From the NCBI GenBank assembly GCA_015179125.1, contig WHVA01000069.1, forward strand, positions 124,001 to 188,000: 64,000 bases of DNA. Reading direction: 5' to 3'. Positions 11,421-22,686 of this stretch are shown piece after piece. Position numbers and translations under genes: made by a program. Source of the stretch: Gautieria morchelliformis (Eukaryota; Basidiomycota; Agaricomycetes; Gomphales; Gomphaceae). The stretch's first letter is position 1; each line of letters begins with the position of its first letter. The notes below the pieces were generated by a model. That model had not been told where the DNA came from. It saw nothing but the letters and a program-made list of their open reading frames with translations, and made no database searches.

Positions 11421-13993
11421 CATGGATCCAGATGATCGTCTTTGGAATATAGAGGAGGAATTGACGCGGAATCGGATGAAGACCGACGCGATTGAAACAG
11501 CCTTACAAACGATTTTGGCTAAGTTAGATATTCCACAAAGTGGTGGAAATGCAATGCTGGATGAGCCGGATTTCGGAAAAGTGGAACTGGCGGAAGAGAG
11601 GATGTCTGCGAAGTTGGCAAAGGTCAAACCCGCAACTCCGGCGGACTTTGACGGAGATCGGGAGAAGGGACGTGCATTCTTCAACACATGCAGCATCTAC
11701 TTTGCAATTGTCGGAGACCTCTTTTCGAACGACCAGGCTCGGATTCACTGGGCATTTTCCTTTTTCAAGTCGGATCACGCAGCCCATTTTGCAAACAAGG
11801 TGATCCGACATGAAGCAAAGGGCAAGGGGAACTACTTCCGGGACTGGGACGTTTTAGGAATAATAGATCAGATATATCAGAATTGATATATTTGATGACT
11901 CAGGGAGTGGGGACTCTTCGTGCACCCCTGTGCACGGTATATGCGTGAGCTGACTAAGCTCTGCGGGGCGAGTGCGTCACTGATTGATGTAGGTCACGTG
12001 ACCGAGTCAAGGAAGAACAGGTGAGAACAGAGGAACTAGGGGTCCGAAGCTCTCGCTTTCAGAACAGTATAGTGTAGCCAGCTATAGTAGACTCTCAACA
12101 AAGAATTAGAGAAATCTATCAAGAAATAAGCTCTGTAGCTATCAAACAAGTCTACAGTTACTTCAGGAGGTGAAACAGCAATTCTGGATTGTTCTGGATA
12201 ATATTCTGGATGTTTTGTTCGTACATTTATGGTAGCTACTTATACTAAAATAGTAGTGACTACCAGTGTTCAAGATAGTGATAGAATGGGTCAGGATAAT
12301 GTGGAAATGCTCCACAGGCTGCATACAGCTGCGGAGCAGGAACAATGATGGGGATACTTGTCCTACTGACAAGTATCTAAGCTGGGACCTTGGAGCAATG
12401 TACAAAGCCCCTTTCAACATGTAATACAGCTCGTAATCAGTGGAGCTGGTCAGGGGAATAGAATAGAAAAGAATCTTTGTATGTCCTGTGCTGTGTGCCT
12501 ACAGCAGCCTTGGCAAGGCATTTTCCATCTCTGTACCTCTCTCCTGAGGTAGCTATTCAGTACGTCCATAGATAGGACAGTGTACTGTAATTACATTGTG
12601 TCCGATGTCCCTGTATGGGACTATTAGTCCCATAGCAATATTTCTTCTGACCAGGGCCCAGGTGCCTGCTTTCCAGGGCAGGCACTGTGACTGGTGCATG
12701 GATTATTTCTCCCAGATGTTAGCTCAGTTGGACGATTGTATAGACCTTAGAATAATGTTTGATATAGCTATCCATTTATTCTAACAGGACGCCTTCGAGA
12801 AAACATTTTCCGACCAGTTCTGCCCGAAAAATAAGCAGCTCGCAGCCCTTACGAAGCTCGAGGGAACCAGCTGGTGCCAGGCCAAGGATCCAGTCGATGA
12901 CTACATTGACCGCTTCCAGGAGCTCATCGACCTTGCGGAGTATGACGACGACAAGACAATCGTCATCAAATTCCGATGAGGGCTTGATCCGACACTCCAG
13001 AACCAAGTTGCGCTGCTTGGGGATGGAGCTCCGGATTTCAATGACCCGGAAGGGTGGTACCAATCTATGCTCACTCGAGTGTGACACTGGGCTAGCAACA
13101 AGGTAGATTGCGATGCCAGCGCTCTCTGCGCGACCGGGAACCGGGCCGTGCTCAAGCCGGCGCAAGCATAAATACAAAATAGCAATTCAACAAGAAGTGG
13201 GAAGTGGACAGGGTGGGTGCAAAAAGAGATTGAGCTCGAAGCCTTAATGGCTATCGAGCGCGATGTGTGTGAGAAGGACGTTCATACTGAGAAGTAACTG
13301 AAAGTACCTATCGAGTGCGATGTGTGTGAGAAGGACGCAAGGGAAAGGGGGAAGAGGAGCTGGAACATTTATACTAGGAGGGAGTGTGGACAATAGGACA
13401 TAGGCTATGCAAGCTTTGATGCGAGTGGACTGTGGACGGAGCGTGGACAGTGGACGAAGAGTGGACAGCGGACAATGGGTGGACAGTGGGCACGAGTGGC
13501 TGGAGTCACATGACTTGTGTCATAGACCCTGGACATCGGCGAGCTTTGTCCAATCCAGCTGCCGGAGGGTGTCCCGAAACAGGGAAGCAAACGAGGCCTT
13601 TGTGGAGACAAACCGGAACATGACACGCAGTTCCGCTCGTCCTACTCCACCTGTGCCAAAACCCGGAAGTGCATTCATTCCCACATGGAAAATATTTCCG
13701 ACGGTTGCTCCGCCTGCTCCTATTAGGAACCCTAGCCCCCCTCCCTCGAAGAGTGGCCCTGCCCCGATGGATGTTGACTGCATGCGCGGAAAAGGCCATG
13801 GAACCATCACCTGCTTCCGATGCCGACAACCAGGCCACTATGCCCACGAGTGCGCCTTTGACATCCGGCTTATGACCACAGAGGAGAAACTTGAGCTCCT
13901 TCCAGAGTTCCTTGCACTCGCAGACATAAGCGGAGTGCCCACTGCGGAAGGAATTTCCGAAAATGCGGAACATGGTGCATCGGGAGCGGAAGA
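11421..13993 (+). pseudogene. element B gag region (broken)
   Basis: Begins MDPDDRLWNIEEELTRNRMK and shows capsid-type text (RAFFNTCSIYFA, then after the inserted LTR FCPKNKQLAALTKL and DDYIDRFQELI). It ends with a CCHC zinc knuckle (CFRCRQPGHYAHEC, about 13811-13852). A solo LTR occupies 11852-12786. About 13170-13590 reads as unrelated sequence with two copies of a GCGATGTGTGTGAGAAGGACG word and many GTGGAC hexamers. Treated as a fossil. Confidence 0.8.
11852..12786. mobile_element. solo LTR, TSD GGACG
   Basis: 935 bases between GGACG copies at 11847-11851 and 12787-12791. Ends are TTTTAGGAATAATAGAT and ATCCATTTATTCTAACA, which are near inverted complements, as in LTRs that begin TGTTAGAATA. 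Such ends are common in Ty1/copia LTRs, but with no coding part left the superfamily is a guess. Confidence 0.75.
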
Positions 13994-14020
13994 TGCGTCG
14001 GATTTTGTGACGCGCAGCGG

Positions 14021-17000
14021 GTGAGATGTGTGCCCCCGCTGCCTGTACATAACCGGTTTGCCTGTCTTGAAGTAGAGAATGAAAAGCCCCCACACCCCTC
14101 ACTTCGTACAGACCCACCGGATAAAGTCACACAAAAACCAAATCCGACACCCCATCCATCCCGCATCCGCCCTTGGGAGAGACGCCTCCCGAAGCGCTAT
14201 GTTGTTGCTGCCACCCCTGGCCCCAAGTCACTAGTCATTAAGGTGGAGATACAGACGACAGATACGGCAGAAGTCAAATCCAGACCTGCCCTTGTCGATT
14301 GCGGGGCCACTGGTCAGTTTATAGACCGGGACTATGTGGAACGGAACCGACTGACCACGTGGAAGTTGCAACGTGCAATCCCGGTGTTCAATGTGGATGG
14401 AAGCCCCAATGAGGCAGGGTCCATCACGGAGATAGTAGACACAATTCTCCGCTACGATGGACACTCAGAACGCACTTCCTTTGCAGTCACCAGCCTGGGG
14501 AAGCAAGATGTCATCCTCGGATTTACCTGGCTTCAGGAGCACAACCCGGGGATCAATTGGCAGACTTGGAAGGTACTGATGAGTTGATGCCCAGCCAAGT
14601 GTCACATGTGCTGGTCGGAAGTGCGGAAGGAGTGCCAGGAGCAGCGGAAGACCGAATGGCTTATACAGACATGTCGTTCTGGCCCCCATCCACTGCTTGC
14701 AGAAGAAGACTCGGAAGCGGAATTTGAACCGGCTCCCACATCCAATTCCGATTTCAATTCCGATTCCGATTCTGACTCCGACGTCATCCGACTCAGCCCG
14801 GAAGAGACTCTGGCGGAGGGGGAGCGCTTGCTGTACGTAAACCTTCCACCGGAAGCGGAACACATCTGCGCCGCCGGAAATATTTCGCAACGCCTTTGCT
14901 GAAGCCTCCAAGAAGCATGATAAAGCGGAGGTGGAAATTCTGGAGTACCTGCGGGAGTTCGAGGATGTCTTTGCCAAGGAGTCATTTGATGCCCTGCCTC
15001 CACGAAAGCTGTGGGACCATGCCATTGAGTTGGAGCCTGGGTCAAAGCCCACCAACTGCAAAGTCTACCCGCTGTCACCCAAGGAGCAGGTAGAGCTCGA
15101 TGCATTCCTTGTGGAAAACCTCCGTACAGGGAGGATCCGCCCCTCCAAGTCTGTTGGGTGCATTTATGCTCCTGCACCAAAATCAAGCATAATATATTTG
15201 ATTTATTGTATGGTGTTTCAATCCTTTCTCACATTGTTCTTGTACCATGCATCTATTTCTCTGATTATTTTCGAAATTTTCCAGTCACTCCTTATCTCTC
15301 CATTCCACTTTGTTATTTCTATTTTCGCAGGCGGCTGCACCCAGCGGAGTTTGAAATGACTTCGACGCACGAGCCCATGGGCGCTAAAGGGCCGGGTGCA
15401 CGTATATGCCTTCTGAGACAGGATAGTGCTCCTCTCTCAGTGACAATAAATTCACTGAGAGAGGCGAGTAGTATCTTTCATATTTTCATAGCATGTTGAC
15501 TGAAAATCATGTAGTGTATTTGATTCTAGGTATTGTATTAATATATCAGTGACAATAAATTCACTGAGAGAGTGTATTTGATTCTAGCTTTCTAAGAACT
15601 CTACCGAACCTTCCCTGCCATAGCCCCTAGTTGCTAACAAAGTCACCCATGGCATCTCCGGTGTTCTTCATCAAGAAGAAGGACGGCTCGCTCAGACTTG
15701 TGCAGGATTACTGGGCCTTGAATGCGATCACGCTCAAGAACCGGTACCCCATTCCACTCATTTCCGAACTAATCACACAACTCCGCAGGGCGAGGTACTT
15801 CACTAAGCTGGATGTCCGCTGGGGCTTCAATAATGTTTGGATCCGAGAGGGAGACGAGTGGAAGGCCGCATTCCGCACCAACCGAGGACTCTTTGAGCCA
15901 CAGGTCATGTTCTTTGGCCTCACCAACAGTCCCACCACATTCCAGACGATGATGAATGACATTTTCCGTGACATGATAGCAGAAGGGGTTGTCTGCGTCT
16001 ACCTCGATGACATCCTCATCTTCACAAAAACAATGTCGGAACATCGGGAAGTCGTGCGGAGAGTGCTGGAACGGCTCCGGGAATACAACCTGTGTCTCAA
16101 GCCGGAAAAGTGCGAATTTGAGCGGACGCAGATAGAGTATCTTGGGGTGATTGTGTCAAAGGAAAGGTGGAAATGGACCCAGTCAAAGTTTCCAGTGTAT
16201 CGGATTGGCCTGTGCCGTGGGACAAGAAAGAGGTCCAGTCCTTCATTGGGTTTGTCAATTTCTACCAGCGGTTCATCAAGGACTTCTCCTGCCATGCTCG
16301 TGCCCTCTTCGACCTCACCAAGAAGGAGGTTGGATGGCAGTGGGGAGAGCCGGAACAGGCCTCCTTTACAAACTCAAAGAGCTGGTCACTTCTGCCCCGG
16401 TCCTGATCTTTCCCGACAACTCTCACCCTTATCAAGTCGAGGCGGATTCTTCCGACACAGCTACCGGAGCGGTCTTGTCACAACAGTCATTGGAAGATGA
16501 TGGGGGATGGCATCCGATTGCCTTCTTCTCTAAAAGCCTTAGTCCAGTCGAGCGGAACTATGAGATCCACGACAAGGAGATGCTGGCAATCATCCGAGCG
16601 CTGGAGGAGTGGCGACACTTCCTCGAGGGTGCTCTATGCCCGTTTGAGATCTGGACAGACCACAAGAACCTCAAGTATTTCCGCACATCTAAGAAGTTGA
16701 ACCGACGACAAGCACGGTGGTCCCTACACCTGTCCCGGTTTGACTTCATGCTCCACCACCGCCCCGGCCGCACCATGGGCAAGCCCGATGCCCTATCCCG
16801 CTGTGCGGATCATGGAAGCAGAAGTGGAGACAACGCGGATATGACACTGCTCCGCCCAAGTCTCTTTGCAATCCGCGCCCTAGAGGGAGTGACTGCAGTT
16901 GGGGCGGAAGCGGAAATGCTCCGGGACATCCGGAGGCAGTACTGGAATGGAGAGAAGGAGGAGTCGGTGGTGAAGGCATTGGAGGAACTTCGGAAAGGGC

Positions 17001-18400
17001 ACTCACGGTCTGTATGGGCAGCGGAATGGTCGGAACGTGATGGACTGCTCCACTTCAGAGGCAAGGTCTATGTTCCAGGTGGGGCGGACCTCCACTGCCG
17101 CATCGTGTCCCAGCACCATGACACACGGGTCGCTGGGCATGCTGGCAGGTGGAAGATGCTGGAGTTAGTGGCTCGGAATTACTGGTGGCCTCAGATGTCC
17201 CGCTACATTGGACAGTATGTGAAGACATGTGACCTTTGTCTCCGAACCAAAGCGCAACGACATCCGCCCGTCGGAGAACTTGTTCTGCTCCCGATTCCCG
17301 AATCCCGCTGGGACACCATCAGTGTCAACTTCATCATTGAACTCCCAGAGTCTCATGGCTACGACGCGATCATGAACGTCGTGGACTCGGTAAGCAAGGT
17401 GTCCCACTTCATTCCGATGCACACGATGATCACAGCCCTCAGAGCGGCCCGCCTGTTCCTTGCACATGTCTGGAAGTTGCATGGGCTCCCGAAGCAAGTT
17501 GTTTCCGACCGAGGTCCGCAGTTTGTCACGGAACTGACTCGGGAGCTCTACCGCCTGCTCAGCATAAAGCTGGCTACCACCACAGCGTACCATCCACAGG
17601 GTGACAGACAGACGGAACGGGTCAATCAGGAGTTGGAGCAATATCTCCGCCTCTTTGTCAATGAGAGGCAGGATGACTGGGATGAGTTACTTCCACTGGC
17701 GGAATTCCAATACAACAACCATGTACATTCCGCCACACAACAGACTCCCTTCATGCTTGACTCCGGACGACACCCGCGGATGGGCTTCGAACCACGCCAG
17801 GCTGAGTCCCGACTCGAGACAGTCAATGAGTTCCGAGACCGCATGGACTCCACCCTTTCGGAAGCCAAGTTGGCCCTTGCGAAGGCCAAGGATGACATGG
17901 CAAGGTACTACAACCAACGCCGGGTTCCTGCCCTGGAGTACCAAGTTGGAGACAAGGTGTATCTAGATGCAAGTGACATCCACACCACACGCCCTTTGCA
18001 GAAGCTTGCCCACCGCTACCTTGGGCCTTTCACAGTGATGTGGAGGGTTGGACGGAATGCATACCGCCTCCGACTTCCGATGTCCATGTCCCACCTCCAC
18101 CCCATCTTCAACGTGGTGAAGTTACTCCCTAAGCTTGAGGACCCAATTCCAGGTCGGAAGGCTCGTCCGCCACCTCCACCGGAAATTGTAGATGGGGAAG
18201 AGCACTATGTGGTGGAACGGATCCTGGACAGCAGGTTTGTGCAAGGACGACTCCAATTCCTCGTGAAATGGGAAGGGTATGGGTATGAGGAGAATTCGTG
18301 GGTCCCAGAGCAAGATGTCTCCGCTCCAGACAAACTCCGTGAGTTCTATAGGACACACCCCGGTGCCCCTCGCCAAATCCGCTCGCTGGCATTTCAATCC
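14021..18400 (+). pseudogene. element B protease-pol region with chromodomain (broken)
   Basis: Recognisable domains: a retropepsin-like segment (ALVDCGATGQFID, about 14290-14330); reverse transcriptase ([18 protein letters not shown], then [11 protein letters not shown] at about 15990-16023); RNase H ([39 protein letters not shown], about 16430-16680); integrase with an HHCC-type zinc finger (HAGRWKML..CDLCLR, about 17138-17250) and core (FVTELTRELY, AYHPQGDRQTERVNQ); and a chromodomain (VERILDSRF..FLVKWEGYGYEENSWVP, about 18210-18310). The solo LTR 15152-15639 interrupts the reverse transcriptase. It is a fossil copy. Confidence 0.9.
15152..15639. mobile_element. solo LTR in element B reverse transcriptase, TSD AAGTC
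   Basis: 488 bases, TGTTGGGTGC to TTGCTAACA, flanked by AAGTC at 15147-15151 and 15640-15644. Inside, AGTGACAATAAATTCACTGAGAG occurs twice (near 15440 and 15547). No coding content is visible. Family unknown. Confidence 0.8.
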
Positions 18401-18446
18401 CTCGTGTCCCATGCTTCGAGGACGCAGCACGCTAGAGGGGGGGTGA

Positions 18447-18936
18447 TGTCAGGGGACACCCTGTTTTCCATTTCCAGTTCTGACACCATGCCCAGTTCCG
18501 ACTCCATTTCCGACTCCGCTTCCAGTTCCGATTCCATCTCCGCCTCCGCTTTTGGAAATGATTCCGCTTCTGGGAGAACTTCCACCAGTTCTGTTCGCTT
18601 TGGCAGTCCCACTCCAATTTCTGACTTCCACTCTCAGAACAGTGTCGGAAATCAAGCGACTCACATAATAGGTGGCATCAAGGGTCAATCAAGGGTCAGG
18701 GAGGTCAGGAGGATTCAGGGTTGATGGCAGGTGCCAAGTGTTGTCCCTGGCTGCGCAGCGTAGTATAATACGGGCTCGCTGACATTGGGTGTCCTTAGAC
18801 TTTTCTCTTTGGATTTCCCCTTGTCAGGTGAGAATCCCCTCTCTTGTATACTCTGTTCATTTATACATACTTTGGATTTCCCCTTGTCAGTTGTGTGGTA
18901 GTGTGATCTCCACAACCAGCCAGGGTTGCCCTTACA
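18447..18936 (+). repeat. element B 3' LTR
   Basis: 490 bases. It is preceded by a purine-rich tract at 18433-18445 and followed by the ATGGC target copy. It contains the same 63-base unit as the 5' LTR (18828-18890). The first 150 bases are rich in TTCC-GACTCC-type words (TTCCGACTCCATTTCCGA). Confidence 0.9.
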
Positions 18937-20258
18937 ATGGCGCACCCGGGACTTGTAGAGGGAGACCGCGTGCGTGACATGACCGTGATCTGCATTGCCG
19001 ACACCACCGCCATGCCCCGCTGTGGCGCCAGGCTCCTGCCATGTCACAACAAATGTGCGCCACGCAACCCCCGTCTCTTCACCCGCCACGCTGCAGCGCG
19101 ACACCCTGCCCCATGTCGGATTCGCACAGCCGGTGCTGACACAGCTCACACAGCCCAGTCGTGCAGCGCGAGTGCAGCATTTCATCCAATGAGCGAAGGG
19201 CCGGGTCTACCCGCCTGGCACATACCCTGTCACCCCGCCACTCTGCTCCTTTCAACCTCCTGTGTGCTTTCCTCTCCCTCACCGCACGGCAACATGCATT
19301 GGGACGACGCACCGCAGAAAGGGGGTGAAGGCCAAGAACCCCATGCTTTCGCTCACTGCATAAGGCGTGCCCCCACGGATGTATCCCAACGGCCTCACTG
19401 CACGCGCGGCACACCCGTTGCACCCTCCAAGCAGCCTTGTCACGTGTTCCCACCCGATGCCCCGGGATGGATGTCCTCGCCCAGAACAAGCCAATGACCG
19501 CTGTCTCGCCTTGAAGCCGTGTGCATCGGGACACCACACACTTGGCGAAGTACCGACAGTCGCCATTATCCCTGCACCGCGATGACCGCATGCATGGGCC
19601 CTTAAAGAGGCTTCCCTTCCCACACAACCCATGTGATGCACGGAAGCCGGTGGTAATATGTCTCACCCACCACCCAGTCGTGCAGCACGAGTGTGGTGCT
19701 TCGACTGTTTGCAGTCTGTGGTCACTGTGCGAGAGCTGGAGGAGGTGGAGGCGTTAAGAGAAGGGAGTTGTACGTACCGCAAGGACTAACCAAGGGCATG
19801 CGTCGGGACGACGCACCATAGAAGGGGGGGGGTGAGAGCTGAGAGCCCCGCACAGCCGCCTGCATGACGCAGGAGCATGACACATGCATGGGTCCGGGCA
19901 ATGCACGCATCAGCGCATCCGCATTAGCCCACCCCGCCGCTCACTGGCAGCGTCGCCCTGCTCAATGGAGCGGATCCCCCCACACCCGTGCACATGGTGG
20001 GGCCTCACAACCACACGGGTCCCGCGCCATCACACGCCTGATGCGGCCACATCGGTGAACCACCGGCGCCATTCCTGCGCCAGGCGGCCCCACTGCGCGC
20101 GCCCGATGCTCATGTGCGCAGCCGACTAGAGGCCGGCACCCCACCTCTGGGCCCACTCTGCCCGCGCCCACCGCTCTCATGTACAACCTGCACAGTGCAC
20201 TCCTGTGTGCCCCTCTCAGGCGCCTTGCCCACTCACAGCAACGCCATTGCGTGCATCC

Positions 20259-20746
20259 TATAAGGGCAACCTAGGCAGACGCTCTACACTCAAGCGGCAA
20301 ACTGGCGAAGGGGGATCCAAAGTAAGATAGAGAACTACATACAGGACGTAGACATACCTGGCGAAGGGGGATCCAAAGTAAGATAGAGAACTACATACAG
20401 GACGTAGACATACCTGGCGAAGGGGGATCCAAAGAGAAAACTCTAAGGAACCCCTTCGCCACCTAACTATGACTATAAGCAAACTCGGGCATGCTAGCCC
20501 GATCACCGAATGCCCGAGTTACATAAGCAATCACGCCAGTGATAACAGGGCTGGACAGATAAGGAAGGAATGATGTTGGAAGGGGCCGAAACAGGAAGGG
20601 AAATAAACGGAACACAAGACAGAAGGATGCTAAAGGCTAGGAGAAGCTCAGGGGCCACCAACAACATGCTGCAATCATGCACAGTGCGATCATGCGTGCG
20701 ATAAGCATGCGATAATGCGCAGTGTGTGATTGGTGTTCCCCTGACA
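20259..20746 (-). mobile_element. solo LTR on minus strand, TSD CATCC, related to A and B LTRs
   Basis: 488 bases. Read on the minus strand it starts TGTCAGGGGAACACC and ends GTTGCCCTTATA, close to the A and B LTR ends. CATCC flanks it at 20254-20258 and 20747-20751. It carries two full and one partial copy of a 56-base unit. It is a third member of the same LTR lineage, here reduced to a solo LTR inside element A. Confidence 0.85.
20302..20441 (-). repeat. tandem 56-base units inside the solo LTR
   Basis: Copies start at 20302, 20358 and 20414 (the last partial, about 28 bases). Read on the minus strand each unit begins GTATGTCTAC and ends TTTGGATCCCCCTTCGCCAG. The two full copies appear identical by eye. 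Confidence 0.9.
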
Positions 20747-21207
20747 CATCCCACGTGAGCGGCTTGGTGCCTCCATGTGCATGCACGAGCACCCCACCTG
20801 TCGTGAGCGTTGCTGGAGCCGGGACCTCCATCTCATAGTGTGGTCTCGTGACCCACACACCCCCTGCCGTGTTTCGTCCCATGCAAGGGCACAATGCACC
20901 TGCCCCGCTGCATTGCTGTTGAGGCCCCAGCCGTGCATAACTGCCACGCCCGTTGCCCAGCTCCATGGACATGCTGCCGGTGCTGTTCATGCATGCTCAC
21001 ACACATGTGGCGCTCCTGCACACCATCCCACCACGTGCTTGTTGTGGCTGTGCACCGCCATGCCACTCTGCTTTCCATTCGCCGTCCTCATGCCTCCTCC
21101 AGCCTCTCCATCACACTGTGTCATCCCATTTGGATTGGTGGTTGGGTGAAGCGTTGACTTGCCCTGGAACCTTATGCGTCGGGACGTCGCATTCTAGAGG
21201 GGGGGTG

Positions 21208-21462
21208 ATGTCAGGGGACCACCTGTTCTTCCTTTTATTTCCCTTCCCTGCATCTCTTCCTCACATCTCTTTCATTGCATCCTTCCTGTATTCCTTCTTC
21301 TTTTGTGCATCACCACCGGTGGTGTGACTCGCTTATGTCATTGTGTAGCAGCTATATAGTTTGTCGCTGAGGTAAGGAGATCCTCACTCTGTTCTCTTTG
21401 GATCTCCTCTACCTCAGGTAGCCGCTCTAGGGAGTAGAGCACCAGGTAGAGTCGCCCTTACA
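21208..21462 (+). repeat. element A 3' LTR
   Basis: 255 bases, same ends as the 5' LTR, with the palindrome CACCACCGGTGGTG at 21311-21324. It has a single CTTTGGATCTCC..ACCTCAG word where the 5' LTR has two with a 62-base unit between. Confidence 0.9.
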
Positions 21463-21467
21463 TCAAT

Positions 21468-22075
21468 ATCAGCAGTCAAAGGAAAGCTATTTGCATAAGG
21501 AAAAGCCTAAAAGTGGTGTGTGAATTGGGACATAGACTCCTGTAGTGGTAATGATTAAAGATGGTATAGAGATAATGGAGCCTCACTTTGGAAAAATGAG
21601 CCAACCATTCCCTCATAGGTGATTAACCAATTGGCTTCACACCAAGGCACTCCACACCGATGGCCGAGAGCACTCAGTCTAAGTGCCAGGCGATCCTACA
21701 GTGGCCTCTGTTCCAGATTCACTCAACTATAGTACATTATATCCTTCTCACATCACATCTTCACTTCCTGACCAGTCCCTAGTCCTCCAGGTTTCATTTC
21801 TCTGCACTGAAGTAGTGGCAGAGAATTAGCCTTTCCAGAATTTCATCTGGCAAGCAATGATATGTTCTTGCATCTGAAGTTTTGACAAGATTGGGACTTG
21901 AATGTTCTCAGTGGATATTGAGTCCAGTGAGTTTTTGAGAGGATCTTGGAAAGAATCAACGGGAAGATCATTAATGTTGTGCTTGAAGAGGGAAATTATT
22001 TTTGAAGGGTGGCCCAATAAACTATACATCTTGGTTGCAATCTGTTGTTTTGAGGTTTGAGCCATCCAATGTGTT
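21468..22075 (-). repeat. right part of the unidentified old repeat
   Basis: Continuation of 3950-5274 across element A. A minus-strand frame at 21826-22065 starts MAQTSKQQIATKMYSLLGHP (ATG) and ends QMQEHIIACQMKFWKG. I do not recognise it. Just outside, the minus strand reads TGTTAAACACATTGG, which could be an element end, but no partner end was found. Confidence 0.35.
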
Positions 22076-22118
22076 TAACAAATGTTTTCATTGTGCGGTA
22101 AACGTGGCACGGTCCCAT

Positions 22119-22517
22119 GGGAACGACCAACCGTTGTAGCCGGAAAGTCGGAGTCGATGCTTCTGAGGTTCTCGGTGAATATGAGTATGCTGCAGGATCA
22201 GCTAGAGTTTACAAATGTAAGTTCAGCCAAACTACTATTTCAAATGTGATGCAAGATGTGAAGCTGATTCTAGAGTAGGTACAATGCTGTTCTCAACAAC
22301 CAGAAGAACGTGATGTTCAGCGTTGACGAGAAGACCGGTGCTGGGGCGTGGGATCATTGGCGACCAAATGCCGGAGAAGCAATACCGAAGCAAGTGTTGG
22401 TCTGGAGTCGGCGAGGCAGTACCGCCAGAGTTTTTACCCGTTGAGAAACTAAGCGGATTCTGTACGTGTGAGCGCATTTGGTCAGATGGAAAGATGTGGT
22501 GTAAGGGGTGTCAGTAG
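22119..22517 (+). CDS. possible small gene or gene fragment, unrecognised
   Basis: An ATG near 22119 opens a reading beginning MGTTNRCSRKVGVDASEVLG and stopping at a GTAAGT donor-like site near 22216. A later stretch (about 22281-22440) reads YNAVLNNQKNVMFSVDEK and AWDHWRPNAGEAIPKQVL, and another frame ends FCTCERIWSDGKMWCKGCQ. The text looks protein-like, but I could not join exons with consistent phase, so this may be a decayed gene next to the repeat nest. Confidence 0.2.
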
Positions 22518-22686
22518 TGGGCGGCAGCTGTATTCACACGCGCATCATTGATCGTGTTGGACATGGAACATAGCGCACGAGGAAGCAAAAGGTGTGATAT
22601 CACGCGATCGGCATTCCCCGCCATATGCGTTACTCGTGCGCTAGTACCCGCGCCTGTGCACGCGCCCAGCCCGGCGCATACAGGAC

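Larger units (their letters stand above)
9240..18936 (+). mobile_element. element B: Ty3/gypsy chromovirus inserted in element A (broken)
   Basis: Starts TGTCAGGGGACACC, ends GCCCTTACA, with target duplication ATGGC at 9235-9239 and 18937-18941. Order of parts is LTR, gag with zinc knuckle, retropepsin-like region, reverse transcriptase, RNase H, integrase, chromodomain, purine-rich tract, LTR: the order of fungal chromoviruses. Three solo LTRs have inserted into it (9422-10920, 11852-12786, 15152-15639), and part of the gag region looks replaced by foreign sequence. It is broken, with roughly half a dozen smaller lesions besides the insertions. The two LTRs differ at about a dozen positions in some 490 by eye, so it is fairly young. 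It must be younger than element A, which hosts it. Confidence 0.9.
18942..21207. other. element A internal region, right part, with repeated purine tracts
   Basis: GC-rich, no gene recognised. A motif CGTCGGGACGACGCACC followed by an AGAA-GGGGG purine run and GTGA-GCC..GAG occurs near 19300-19345 and 19797-19850, a weaker version lies at 8537-8583 in the left part, and a similar block directly precedes the 3' LTR (21170-21207). It looks as if the 3' end of the element has been duplicated internally. A minus-strand solo LTR lies at 20259-20746. Confidence 0.5.
5846..21462 (+). mobile_element. element A: large LTR element without recognisable pol, carrying nested insertions
   Basis: Bounded by LTRs starting TGTCAGGGGACCACC and ending GCCCTTACA, with 5-bp target duplications TCAAT (5841-5845 and 21463-21467). 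Once element B (9240-18936) and the solo LTR at 20259-20746 are set aside, about 5.4 kb remains. The internal sequence (6162-9234 and 18942-21207) is GC-rich and I find no protease, reverse transcriptase, RNase H or integrase in it. This fits a non-autonomous LARD-like derivative. A purine-rich tract (AGAGGGGGGGTGA) lies just before the 3' LTR, as in B. LTR termini closely resemble those of B, so a B-like element could have mobilised it (inference). The LTRs differ by only a few substitutions, so the insertion is fairly recent. Confidence 0.75.

Noticed and set aside
14465-15186. Minus-strand frames of 194-198 codons over the pol region of element B
   Set aside because: Antisense shadows of the recognisable plus-strand pol region.
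20302-20441. Possible CRISPR-like array
   Set aside because: The units are head-to-tail without unique spacers and lie within a solo LTR; this is a eukaryotic minisatellite.
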